64,000 nucleotides of DNA from Histomonas meleagridis (taxonomy: Eukaryota > Parabasalia > Tritrichomonadida > Dientamoebidae): the NCBI GenBank assembly GCA_020186115.1, contig WSYJ01000013.1, positions 434,001 to 498,000 of the forward strand. Reading direction: 5' to 3'. The translations under genes were made by a program, and so were the position numbers. Positions 20,546 to 29,871 of the stretch are shown here, one piece after another; the first letter of the stretch is position 1; every line of letters begins with the position of its first letter. The notes below the pieces were generated by a model. That model had not been told where the DNA came from, searched no databases, and saw only the letters and a program-made list of their open reading frames with translations.

Positions 20546-20866
20546 CATTTTCTTTACATATTTTCATTAATTCATATTTAAATATATGTTAAAATTTCTA
20601 TTTGCTAAAAAACTATATAAAAATTTATGATTTATCTAAAACTTTGTTGTCGGACTACTTAAAATGTATGCATCTCGTGATTAACCCTCATATTTCGGAA
20701 AACAAATCAATGTTTTTGAAAACAATAACAGAATCATAATAATTGTGTTTTTATACGAGTTAATGCAATTACTATTTCCAGCAAAAAATGAAAAAAAAGA
20801 AATTATTTTTCTTGTACACAATAACATAAGATTAAAGATAACTTTATTAATCGCGTAAATTATATT

Positions 20867-23800
20867 TCACTTTTCTTCTTTGCTTTTTGAATTTCTAATT
20901 TCCATCAATGATTCAGCGAACATTTGCGAGGGCAACTTCTCCATATTAGTAGCAATCGAATGTTTTCTTGCGGCTCTATCGCTAAATATCGAAGTCCATC
21001 TTATTAACTCTGGCAGCGCCTTTTTCGACACAATAGTTTCACCTTGCAACGGGCCGAACAAATAATTTTTATCTTTTTTCCGTATTTGGACTCTATAAAA
21101 TTCGGTATTCAAAGGATAAATTATTAAATGTGCGTCATTAAATTGAGATGAAATTGTTGTTGGGTCATATTCGATTTTATTCTCAGTCCATACAATGTGA
21201 ATGTTATCATTACCGATGTGTCTTTTCTTATAAATTTGTTGTTCATCTTTTGGATCAGTTGGTATTAAAGGTGCTACATGATATAATACTTCGATTCTTC
21301 GATCAGAATAATATAAATGATAACGACCATTCGAAAAATTAGTTGAATCAAGTTTTCCATCGAAATTAGTATGTGTTGAAAGATCAATTATTTCGCCAAT
21401 TGACTTAACAAAACTTCGAAATTGATCAGATGTTATACTCCAATCATTTTTTAGAATATCATTTTGTGATATTTGTTCATTTTGTACATATAAAAACCCA
21501 ATTTTTAATGTTTCTCGTATTTGTAATTGGAATAATTTCGATGTAGAAATGTTAGTAAGTGATGATGGAGGTTTAAATATAATTGTATCATCAGAATTCT
21601 TCATCACATCTTGATGTTTTATTGGGAATACTGAATAATAAAATGCTGTTGCTGATAATGAATCATATAATAAATTATTAATTTCTTCTATTTGTTGGGG
21701 GGTGTCACTTTTGTTGGGTAAGACGTTTGAACGGGGAACGTTTATGTGTTCAATTTTTGTTTGAGACGAATCATTCAAAAAGTCGAAATAATTATTAATA
21801 ATTTGATTTGCTTGTTCATCAGTTACACATTCTTTAACGCAATTCGTAAAAGTTTGATTAAACTCATCTTCAACTATGTCTACTGGCTCTAACGAATTAT
21901 CATTATTATGAATTGGTTCATTATCAAAAGTAGGAACAAAACATTCGATTTCATATTTCGATGAACCAGTTCTAGTTTTTGTTGAAATGATAAAATCATT
22001 TTGTTGATATTTCAGTGCTTGCAAAGTGTTTTTAGTTATTATGTAACAATTATTATGTTGTTCCGGATCAATTTCTTCTAATGGATGATTATAATAACAA
22101 AGGAATTCATTAATAGTACAATCGAAAATATGTTTTTTATCATTTACAATTTTGTCTTTTGTCGAATTAATGAATTTAAAAAATGAATCGCCACCATTTG
22201 GATATTGAAGAAATGTATCAACAATAGTATCCATTAAAAATTCGAATAAATTATTTTCACAAGTTTTATTCGTTATTAAAGGAACAATAAAATCATAAAT
22301 TAATAAATCAAAGAAATATGTTTTGCTTTCAACATAATCATTTGAAGTATGAAATTTCTCGCAAATAATTCCAAAATAATTTGGAAACATTGAAACAATT
22401 TTCATTTCATTCGATGGCTTTAAATTAGATTCATCTTTCCGAAAGAAATCAGATATTAATATTATTAATCGATTACTAACAAATTCATGATCAGAATAAA
22501 GCTCTTCAAATAAAATCGAAATAATCGCATTTAACATTATATAATCGCGTTGATTTCTTCGAAGATATTCACGTAATATACCAATAACTCTTTCTAATGT
22601 TTTCTCATCGGAATTCTCTTGATGAAATATTATGCAATATATTGTCACAAGTGTAGGAATATCTTCAGACGTAAAGTGTTCTGTTAAACTATCTAAGATA
22701 GGTGGAATTAACTTGGAGGATAAATAAGGTTCTTTAGTTAAACAATATTTCGCTTGTTTTATGGCTTCATTGAAAAAGTTATTATCTTTTGATTGCGTTT
22801 TTTTAAAGATTAAATCAATGTATTTGTGCTTTTGTTCATCACTTAAGTAATAAAATGATGAACTATCAATGATTTGAAAAGCAAGATTTAAATTATAATC
22901 ATATGATTCAGAATCTTGTAAATAATCATTTAAAAAGTTATGAATTAGAAAGTCATGATCAATGCCTTGGAGATGGCTAATTAATAGTTTTTGGATTTTG
23001 GAAATTATTTTAATAACAATGATATGTGAGTCATGGTTTAAGATTTGTAAAATGGAATCAATATATCTTTTGGCTTGTCCAATAGTCCATTCTGACTTTT
23101 CAGATCGATGAATTCTCATCTCTTGGTTAAATATATTTGTGTCATTATTGTCAAGAATTAAATGTGAAAATAAAATTGGAGACTTAACAATAAAATAGGA
23201 GAATCCTATGAGATCAGATTTGTTCCCTGTTCCTTTGTTTCGCTTTTTCCTTCGTATTGACGATAACGCTAAAGATTTGAGTTCATTTGTGTTGATGCTC
23301 AGAAAAAGTGGAGAAAACGCAACAACCGAATGCTGAAGATGCATAAGTAGCATGTTGTTGTCGTTGTTAGAAAATTCACGAATATAAGACGTTTGTTTAG
23401 TGTCGAAGCTATATGCAAAAATCAGAATGGCTTGAAGAGTTGGATCATCAAGAGACATTATAATATTTTTGATTTCATCAATGTTTTCTGGATTATCTCT
23501 GTAATGCACTCGGCAAAGCTTCCGAAAAGCAAGAAGATGCTTGAGCCCAGTGGTATTTGCAGAATCTTTATTATTGAAAATCTCTTTGATATCTTCAGAT
23601 TTGATAAATTCGGCATATTCTTCCAAGATTTCAAGTTGAAGTTCTTGATGAAATACAAGTTCTTGAATGATTTTATTGACATTTTGAGGGTCAATAAACT
23701 TAGCTTTCATTGATGCAAAAGAATTTGAAAATTTTTTCAAAATATCCAAATTTTGATGTGATAAATCTGAAAAAAGTTCTGAATTTTCTTCTTCTGTAAA

Positions 23801-24325
23801 GGATTTGACATGAACATCAAATGTTGGTAAAATAAAAGATTTGAAAAATTTCATTCTGTTAGAATCTGCTTTGGGGTCATTTGCAGGTTTTTCATTAGTG
23901 TACATGTTCATTACTTGAAACGTTGAAATGATGGTATCTTTCATAGGAGGGAAAATAATTTCTTGAGTTTCTTGGATTGGTCTTTTGATAAATATATCTG
24001 CCATTGCCTTAAGTCTGTCAACGTTGTTGGAGTAAATGATCCAACAAAAAGGAAGGCATTCACTATATTTATTTAATGCATCAATAACCATTTTAAAAAA
24101 ATTGTGTAAATTATCTACCTTCCTTTGCAGGCCAACTAGCCTTTTAACCACGTCATCAGAAATATTAGATGGAATTTTTAGTAATTTTAAGGAATTTAAT
24201 TTTTGATAAAAATCATAAGGAAAGCTAGATGTCTTACCACTAGCTGCTTTATCTTCTTGATCTCCTATAAACGTCTCCATTTCAACTATATTCTTCTCTA
24301 TATCAGTCTTTGTCGATGATTCCAT
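20867..24325 (-). CDS. Rap/Ral-GAP domain protein (tuberin/RalGAP-alpha-like)
   Basis: 1152 residues. The long N-terminal part is alpha-solenoid, with many helix pairs. The last 190 residues form a Rap-GAP domain: GRYHLYYSDRRIEVLYHVAPL, then KRHIGNDNIHIVW, in which the Asn (about residue 1039) is the catalytic 'Asn thumb', then FNDAHLIIYPL, YLFGPL and ELIRWTSIFSDRAAR. Such proteins switch off Rap, Ral or Rheb GTPases on cell membranes, and the overall layout resembles TSC2 or RalGAP-alpha. The target GTPase cannot be read from sequence. The ATG start is followed by an acidic, charged N terminus. A short stretch of C-terminal residues (about 35) is Ser/Lys-rich. Confidence 0.75.
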   Translation of the reverse strand: MESSTKTDIEKNIVEMETFIGDQEDKAASGKTSSFPYDFYQKLNSLKLLKIPSNISDDVVKRLVGLQRKVDNLHNFFKMVIDALNKYSECLPFCWIIYSNNVDRLKAMADIFIKRPIQETQEIIFPPMKDTIISTFQVMNMYTNEKPANDPKADSNRMKFFKSFILPTFDVHVKSFTEEENSELFSDLSHQNLDILKKFSNSFASMKAKFIDPQNVNKIIQELVFHQELQLEILEEYAEFIKSEDIKEIFNNKDSANTTGLKHLLAFRKLCRVHYRDNPENIDEIKNIIMSLDDPTLQAILIFAYSFDTKQTSYIREFSNNDNNMLLMHLQHSVVAFSPLFLSINTNELKSLALSSIRRKKRNKGTGNKSDLIGFSYFIVKSPILFSHLILDNNDTNIFNQEMRIHRSEKSEWTIGQAKRYIDSILQILNHDSHIIVIKIISKIQKLLISHLQGIDHDFLIHNFLNDYLQDSESYDYNLNLAFQIIDSSSFYYLSDEQKHKYIDLIFKKTQSKDNNFFNEAIKQAKYCLTKEPYLSSKLIPPILDSLTEHFTSEDIPTLVTIYCIIFHQENSDEKTLERVIGILREYLRRNQRDYIMLNAIISILFEELYSDHEFVSNRLIILISDFFRKDESNLKPSNEMKIVSMFPNYFGIICEKFHTSNDYVESKTYFFDLLIYDFIVPLITNKTCENNLFEFLMDTIVDTFLQYPNGGDSFFKFINSTKDKIVNDKKHIFDCTINEFLCYYNHPLEEIDPEQHNNCYIITKNTLQALKYQQNDFIISTKTRTGSSKYEIECFVPTFDNEPIHNNDNSLEPVDIVEDEFNQTFTNCVKECVTDEQANQIINNYFDFLNDSSQTKIEHINVPRSNVLPNKSDTPQQIEEINNLLYDSLSATAFYYSVFPIKHQDVMKNSDDTIIFKPPSSLTNISTSKLFQLQIRETLKIGFLYVQNEQISQNDILKNDWSITSDQFRSFVKSIGEIIDLSTHTNFDGKLDSTNFSNGRYHLYYSDRRIEVLYHVAPLIPTDPKDEQQIYKKRHIGNDNIHIVWTENKIEYDPTTISSQFNDAHLIIYPLNTEFYRVQIRKKDKNYLFGPLQGETIVSKKALPELIRWTSIFSDRAARKHSIATNMEKLPSQMFAESLMEIRNSKSKEEK

Positions 24326-24504
24326 TCTTGCAGAGGATTACGGTTTAATTGAAACACAATTTTTCAACGCGCATTGAATCCGTTGAAACAGTTTTATTTT
24401 TTAGTAAATCATTCAAAAAAGATGTCGTTTTTTTTTTTTTTTTTGATGAAAGTTAACTGTATTAAAAATTTAAAAATGATAATAAATACATTCTTTTATT
24501 ATAA

Positions 24505-26577
24505 TCAAAACTGATAATGGTTATTATTTTCAACGAACGTTCTTTCGAATATCATCGCTCTTTGAGCGACATCATCATTTTCACTTTCCATTAACATTTG
24601 AATTATTTCGGCACCATTTGCATCATCGAATTGTTTTCTAATTTGTCCATTTTCCAAGTCATTACTTAGCATTTTATCTAATGTTGATAATAATGATAAT
24701 ACTAAAAATGGATCTTCTAAACTTAAACCATCAACAAACATTGTAACCAAATTATAATTTCTCATTAGTAAATAGTATTGCATTTTATTAGTTTTTCTCA
24801 CTAAATTTGATAATAACAACAATGCTTCTATTACATTTTTGCCTGTACCTTCCAAAATGATATTACAAATAATTTTTATATTTTGTGATTGAACTATTAA
24901 TTCACATAATTCATCGTTCAATACTATTGCATTTGCAATAAGTCTTAAAGCATAAAACACAATTGAATTATTCGTATTATTAAATAATGAAATTACTTGC
25001 TCATAATTAATAGGAACAGCTTTATCATTATTTAAATTTAGTGTTATCACAAAAGATATTGAAGAAATCGCAATTTTTGGATCATCATCCATTATAAATG
25101 AAGAAAAGAATAACAATGGAATGTTACCTTGTGAATTAGATTCATTTAGAAACATTTTCGTTGTGTCTTTACTATTTATTAAAGAACAAATTGATTCAAG
25201 TAAAATATGATATATATTTCGAGGTCCTTGTAAAAGACAATTTTGTAAAATTTGTAAAAGTCGTAAAAATAAATTTTCATCAACATTAAATATACAACAT
25301 GAATATAATAATTTAGAAGCTGATTTTTGTATCTTTATGTTATTCGTTTCAATTATAAAATAATAAAAATCTTCATTACGTAATACATTTAATACATTAT
25401 CACGTGAATCAATTGAATCACGTGTAATGTTTCCAAGACATTCTAATGCGATATATGTTAATTCATTATTTCTTTCATAGATAATACTTCGTAAAATTGG
25501 TATTATACCTTCATTTATCATATGTTTAAGTAATAACGTATCACTTTGTTTAAATGTATTAGTAAAGAAAGATAAAGTTGACTCGCGTAATGGTAATGGC
25601 ATTCGCTGTGATAAACATGAGTTTAAAATCGCTGGAATTGGAATGTCACTAAGTGTTACATCAAAATCTGTGGGATGATCAAATGCATATGTGTAAAGAT
25701 CTGTGACTGATTGAAGTAATTCATTTTGATCATTGTTAGAATATGAATAACTTAAACGCTGATAAAGTGATGATAACTCTTTGGGTATTTTGGTATTAGC
25801 GTTGGGATTAATTTTAAGATTTTTGTTGATGTATTCGGTGAAAATAAAATTGTCTTTTTCAAGTCTTTGTGATGCTATAATGGAATCATTGCCAATGTAT
25901 TTTTGTGACTTAAATGAAATTCGATATGAAATATGTTTGGAAGATATCGATGAAAATTGCAAAAAATTATTAAAAAGTGATGTAACTGTTGTAACTTCTT
26001 GCATATTGGAAAATACAAAACTTCCTGTGGTGCCATTTCCTTTTAGAGTTAATTGGAGTGGATCATTTGGATCAACACTAATTTGAAAAATTGAGGAGAA
26101 AAATTGATCCCATGGAAAATCATCTTCTTTTAAGATTCCTATTTCAGCCATATTAAGATTTGGCCAAACTATAAGTTGAGTTTCAATAAAATGATCGAAA
26201 GCATTAATATCGATGTATACGGTATATTCCTGTTTTTCGAGTAAATCGGTTGGATTTTTCAAAGCTATTAAAAATGATACATTTTGTGGTGAAATTGGAA
26301 TGATTCTTGTCATTTGCTTCAAATACTGAAAATAATTATTAAGTTCACCTTCGTTTTCAAAAATTATACAACCTGGATTATACGTACCAGTTAAAATAAT
26401 TCTTGTGGGATCTGTTTCATCTAACATAACTTGAAAAAAAGAAAAAATCCATTTAGTATAATCATTTTCTAATACCTCATCAAATTCAATAAAAGCTTCT
26501 TTTCGTTCTGCTTTAAGACTTAGCGTGGCATTAAATTGTTTGTCATCTTTAAATTCAAAAATAATCCTACATTCCAT
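24505..26577 (-). CDS. Armadillo-like protein with two N-terminal beta domains
   Basis: 690 residues. Residues 1-90 and about 115-225 look like two copies of one beta-rich module. Matching pieces are WIFSFFQVMLDETDPTRIILTG and FFSSIFQISVDPNDPLQLTLKG, followed by GCIIFENEGELNNYFQYL and GSFVFSNMQEVTTVTSLF. From about residue 260 to the end the protein is a run of armadillo/HEAT helices (YIALECLGNITRDSID; VIEALLLLSNLVRKT). No membrane segment is present. The N-terminal modules could be PH-like binding domains, but I do not recognise the family or the function. The start is an ATG. Upstream (about 26669) CTATCCTTTTAG contains CCTTT, the trichomonad M5 core element. Confidence 0.6.
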   Translation of the reverse strand: MECRIIFEFKDDKQFNATLSLKAERKEAFIEFDEVLENDYTKWIFSFFQVMLDETDPTRIILTGTYNPGCIIFENEGELNNYFQYLKQMTRIIPISPQNVSFLIALKNPTDLLEKQEYTVYIDINAFDHFIETQLIVWPNLNMAEIGILKEDDFPWDQFFSSIFQISVDPNDPLQLTLKGNGTTGSFVFSNMQEVTTVTSLFNNFLQFSSISSKHISYRISFKSQKYIGNDSIIASQRLEKDNFIFTEYINKNLKINPNANTKIPKELSSLYQRLSYSYSNNDQNELLQSVTDLYTYAFDHPTDFDVTLSDIPIPAILNSCLSQRMPLPLRESTLSFFTNTFKQSDTLLLKHMINEGIIPILRSIIYERNNELTYIALECLGNITRDSIDSRDNVLNVLRNEDFYYFIIETNNIKIQKSASKLLYSCCIFNVDENLFLRLLQILQNCLLQGPRNIYHILLESICSLINSKDTTKMFLNESNSQGNIPLLFFSSFIMDDDPKIAISSISFVITLNLNNDKAVPINYEQVISLFNNTNNSIVFYALRLIANAIVLNDELCELIVQSQNIKIICNIILEGTGKNVIEALLLLSNLVRKTNKMQYYLLMRNYNLVTMFVDGLSLEDPFLVLSLLSTLDKMLSNDLENGQIRKQFDDANGAEIIQMLMESENDDVAQRAMIFERTFVENNNHYQF

Positions 26578-26879
26578 TGGTCAGACTCAAATTCACTATC
26601 TTTGTTTAATAAATCGAGGGGCTGGAAGAAGACTTCTTTACGTAAAAGACTTTTAACACCTAAACTATCCTTTTAGTACAAATGAAACAACAACAGATAT
26701 GCTTATAGAAAGGTTTTCATACTAAATATTTTTTAATACGCAAATGAATTGATTATGATCAATTAAGAAATAAGTTTTACATCACAAACACACAGGATTA
26801 AACGCACACCTAACAAATTCACATGAAGAAAAAGACAATATGTTAAAAATAAGCAAAAAGAAAATTAAATTAAATATGT
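26578..26879. promoter_or_regulatory. Divergent upstream region with CCTTT (M5-like) site
   Basis: A+T-rich leader DNA of the 24505-26577 gene. CCTTTTAG near 26669 resembles the M5 initiator known from Trichomonas vaginalis. Nothing else was recognised. Confidence 0.3.
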
Positions 26880-27050
26880 ACCTAACCATGGCAGCTAACT
26901 ACGAAACGGAACGTGTTAGCGCTGGGGTTAGACAGGTGTCATTAACCTCATATTAGCAAGAAAATGTCTTGCTTCTTCAAGGTCAAGTGCCCGAAGGCAA
27001 GTGACGAATTCAATAGGTCTGTTTGATCCATTTCGATAACTGATATTTGA
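26880..27050 (+). ncRNA. Candidate structured RNA, family unknown
   Basis: A G+C-richer island in A+T-rich spacer, with four consecutive hairpins. (1) GCTAAC/GTTAGC with inner ACG/CGT, 26894-26920. (2) A 7-bp stem, 26924-26930 with 26943-26949. (3) AGCAAGA/TCTTGCT with a 5-nt loop, 26955-26973. (4) TGCC-CGAA-GGCA, 26988-26999. No open frame spans it. The strand is uncertain. RNase P/MRP, SRP or spliceosomal RNAs are possible, but I could not match any of their fixed motifs. Confidence 0.4.
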
Positions 27051-27323
27051 CAAAAACCCAATGAACAAAAAGTGCTAGCTCAAGTAGGTGTTTTCTAAAA
27101 TCAATTTCATCACATTATTATATAAAAACTCATCTGAATTTTAATTCTGTACCACCAATGATAAATATTTAATTTGTTGCTTGAATTTTAAATGTTTAAA
27201 AAAATTCACAAGGAAGTTTTACTTTAAGTTGTCTAACGTCTTCTAAAACGTTCAAAACGATGACTTCATTGATCTGAGTAAACATCAGAAAATTCAGAGT
27301 ACATTTGAAAGCAAAAGATACAG
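27051..27323. other. Leader region of the phospholipase-B-like gene
   Basis: A+T-rich. AAAACGTTCAAAACGATGAC lies about 65-85 nt upstream of the ATG. No other feature seen. Confidence 0.4.
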
Positions 27324-29219
27324 ATGTTGTTGCACCTTCTTCTCCAACTTACTGTCTCTGAAGTCTTGTACAATGTCACAAGTGCCACCTGCTATAAGGT
27401 TAATGGAGCATTTACCTTAAAGAAAGGTGTTGACAAGAATGCAACAGGCGCAGTAGCATATGCGGTATACAACAATTCTATTCATGCTGTTGGTTGGTAC
27501 AAGATGCACATAACAGGAATTGAAGGCAACGATGATGCAGACATTATGTATTGCACTGGATTCCTTGAAGGTTATCTTGCACACGAAGGAATTTACAATC
27601 ATTACAACCTCATCAAAGATATCAAAGGTTATCCACGTGGACAAATTTATCCACCAAAAATCCATGATTTTATCGAGGCAAATTATAATTACACAAAACT
27701 CTCAGTTGAGGCCTACTTAGAAAGCCCATACTGGCAAAAGGTTGGTTTAATCTTACAACAATTCCATGGTATTGTAGCTGGTTATGATTTTGCAATTTCT
27801 GAATCAGGTCATCCAGAACAAAATATGTCTCTTTTCGATCATTGGTTCTTCCAATCAGCCGGCGATATGTTTGACATTGCAGCCATTTTCAAGGATGATA
27901 AACCAGCCAAAGAATTCCGTGAACATTGTACTGGTTTAGTCAAACTTACACCAGGATATGATGATATCTATTTCGCTCATGATGCATGGAGTGACTACAG
28001 AGAACTTCATGGAGAACTTAAGGAGTATAATCTTCATCTTAGTGAGAATGCAGGATTCAAAGCACATCGTGTTATAATGTCAACACGTATTGGAAAGATC
28101 TCTTCATATGATGACTTTTATATCAATGATGCCGGACTTTTTGTCATCGAGACAACATTGAATAATTACAATGATGACCTTTATAAAGCCTGTGTACCAC
28201 AAAGCTTATTCACATGGGTTCGTGCATACCTTTCCGTGTGGTCATGTGATAATGGTAAAGAATGGGCAGAAACATTCATCAAACACAATTCCGGCACATA
28301 CAACAACCAATATGTTATTGTTGATTCTAAGCAACTTACATTTGGCGTTAAGCCAACTAAAGACCTCTTATGGATCATTGAGCAATTCCCAGGCACCTAT
28401 CGTATGAGTGATGTCACCGAGCAATTAGTGAACGATAGCTACTTCCCCTCCATTAACGTTCCCTGGCATGAAGACTTGTACAACCTTGCAGGGTACCCCG
28501 AATACGTTAAGTCGCTTGGCATTTACGGTCCCTATCGTTCCTATTATGAGTCACCCCGTTATCTCTTAATGAAACGTGAAGTTCCTCGTATCAACGACTT
28601 TGACACATTCAAAGCCTTTATGCGTTATAACAATTATAAACGTGATAACTTTTCACAAGGTGATCCAGCACAACAAATAGCATCACGTTATGACCTTAGA
28701 CCATTACCATCAACACCATATGGTAATCGTAACAACTTTGGAGGATTAGATTCCAAATGCTTACGTCTTAAAGAAGCTATTTCTAAAATGAGAATGCATG
28801 CACTCGCATCACCTCCAAATGATGAAAAGAATGGCATTCCAGCTTGGAACTTTACACAATGGAACTTAGAAAACACACCAATTAACTTCGATGGACTTCC
28901 AGCATTTTGGAACTTCACTTGGGAACAATTCGAATCAGACGAATTTGATATCTGCGCTCGTAAAGATGGAAAAGAAGATAATAAGAAGGACTGTTTCGCT
29001 AGGAATAAGTTATGTGGATTCTGTTATGAAACAAAGAATTGTTACGCAGGTTCTAAAGATAGTCCATTCATGGAGAAATGCGGTGGTGGTTGGTTGACTG
29101 AAACTAAAACGCCATCATGGGCATGGCCAGTGATTATTGTAGTAACAGTTATTGCGGTATTAGTTTGTGCTGCTATTGGCGTGGGACACTACATGTACAT
29201 CCGCAAACAAAAATTATAA
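27324..29219 (+). CDS. Phospholipase B-like ectoprotein (laminin-A/PLBD family)
   Basis: 631 residues. A signal peptide (MLLHLLLQLTVSEV) is followed by the PLBD domain: DADIMYCTGFLEGYLAHEGIYNHY, then HCTGLVK, whose Cys (about 202) matches the N-terminal-nucleophile Cys freed by self-cleavage in this family, then YDDIYFAHDAW, ISSYDDFYINDAGLFVIETT and PQSLFTWVRAY. A Cys-rich patch and a C-terminal transmembrane helix (WPVIIVVTVIAVLVCAAIGVG) with a short basic tail (YIRKQKL) follow. It is therefore probably a lysosomal or cell-surface hydrolase of lipids or amides, facing lumen or outside. Animal and slime-mould relatives are soluble, so the C-terminal anchor is an addition. Codons are less A+T-rich than in neighbours, which suggests high expression. 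Confidence 0.85.
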   Translation: MLLHLLLQLTVSEVLYNVTSATCYKVNGAFTLKKGVDKNATGAVAYAVYNNSIHAVGWYKMHITGIEGNDDADIMYCTGFLEGYLAHEGIYNHYNLIKDIKGYPRGQIYPPKIHDFIEANYNYTKLSVEAYLESPYWQKVGLILQQFHGIVAGYDFAISESGHPEQNMSLFDHWFFQSAGDMFDIAAIFKDDKPAKEFREHCTGLVKLTPGYDDIYFAHDAWSDYRELHGELKEYNLHLSENAGFKAHRVIMSTRIGKISSYDDFYINDAGLFVIETTLNNYNDDLYKACVPQSLFTWVRAYLSVWSCDNGKEWAETFIKHNSGTYNNQYVIVDSKQLTFGVKPTKDLLWIIEQFPGTYRMSDVTEQLVNDSYFPSINVPWHEDLYNLAGYPEYVKSLGIYGPYRSYYESPRYLLMKREVPRINDFDTFKAFMRYNNYKRDNFSQGDPAQQIASRYDLRPLPSTPYGNRNNFGGLDSKCLRLKEAISKMRMHALASPPNDEKNGIPAWNFTQWNLENTPINFDGLPAFWNFTWEQFESDEFDICARKDGKEDNKKDCFARNKLCGFCYETKNCYAGSKDSPFMEKCGGGWLTETKTPSWAWPVIIVVTVIAVLVCAAIGVGHYMYIRKQKL

Positions 29220-29871
29220 AACCCATATTCACAACTTTATTTTGTTTGATGTGTTTTGAAGACGTTTAAAAATAAACTCAAATTCAAAAGTTGGAAGAAA
29301 AAAACGATCAGTTTCGAGTGAATTGTCTTACAAAAAGTTTTATCGTATTTCCGCTAAAAGACTCTGACCTGGACAGTGTCAATACCTTTCCCTCGTATTG
29401 AATTTTTATATATTTGTAAATATATTTCGAATAGATTGTTAATATGAAAAATTCATTCCCAATTATAAGATCCAAATTAATGAGAAGATAATAATATTTT
29501 TATGTTGTTATTCATAATATAAATATCACAAAAAGTCGCCGGGGACGTTTATTTCTATTTAAAATATGTGAAATAAATTGACCTTATGAATATTTCTATT
29601 AATTTATTCATCAAATATTAATGAAAATGATATTTTTATATTCAATATACTAATGTACTCATTTATGTATGAAAATTTCTACAGAAATTAAATGAACAAT
29701 ATATCAATTCGAATGAATATTCATTAGAATATATATATATTTAATCATAAATTTTCCCAAATCGAATAAATCATTCTTAGAAAAATTTATATTTATTCCC
29801 TTGTTTTTCAAGGGATTTAATCTGATTTCCTGGTCTCATCAAAAACAAAAAGCATATCAAACAAATTTTAT
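29220..29871. other. Intergenic, no gene seen
   Basis: 650 bp between convergent genes. A patch at 29300-29400 is less A+T-rich but has no long frame. GTCGCCGGGGACG at 29535-29547 recalls the GGGGAC tips of the inverted-repeat element at 34868 but stands alone. Confidence 0.5.

Larger units (their letters stand above)
19300..20866. other. Gene-poor A+T-rich region with palindromes, minisatellite and inverted fragment
   Basis: 1.5 kb without a credible gene. It holds a perfect 18-bp palindrome (GTAGTGTACGTACACTAC, 19525-19542), scattered ACACTACTAT and TTTGATATTGTT repeats (19680-19760), a 50-bp minisatellite (20343-20463) and a 31-bp inverted copy of part of the 18572-18847 frame (20515-20545). 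Confidence 0.7.
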
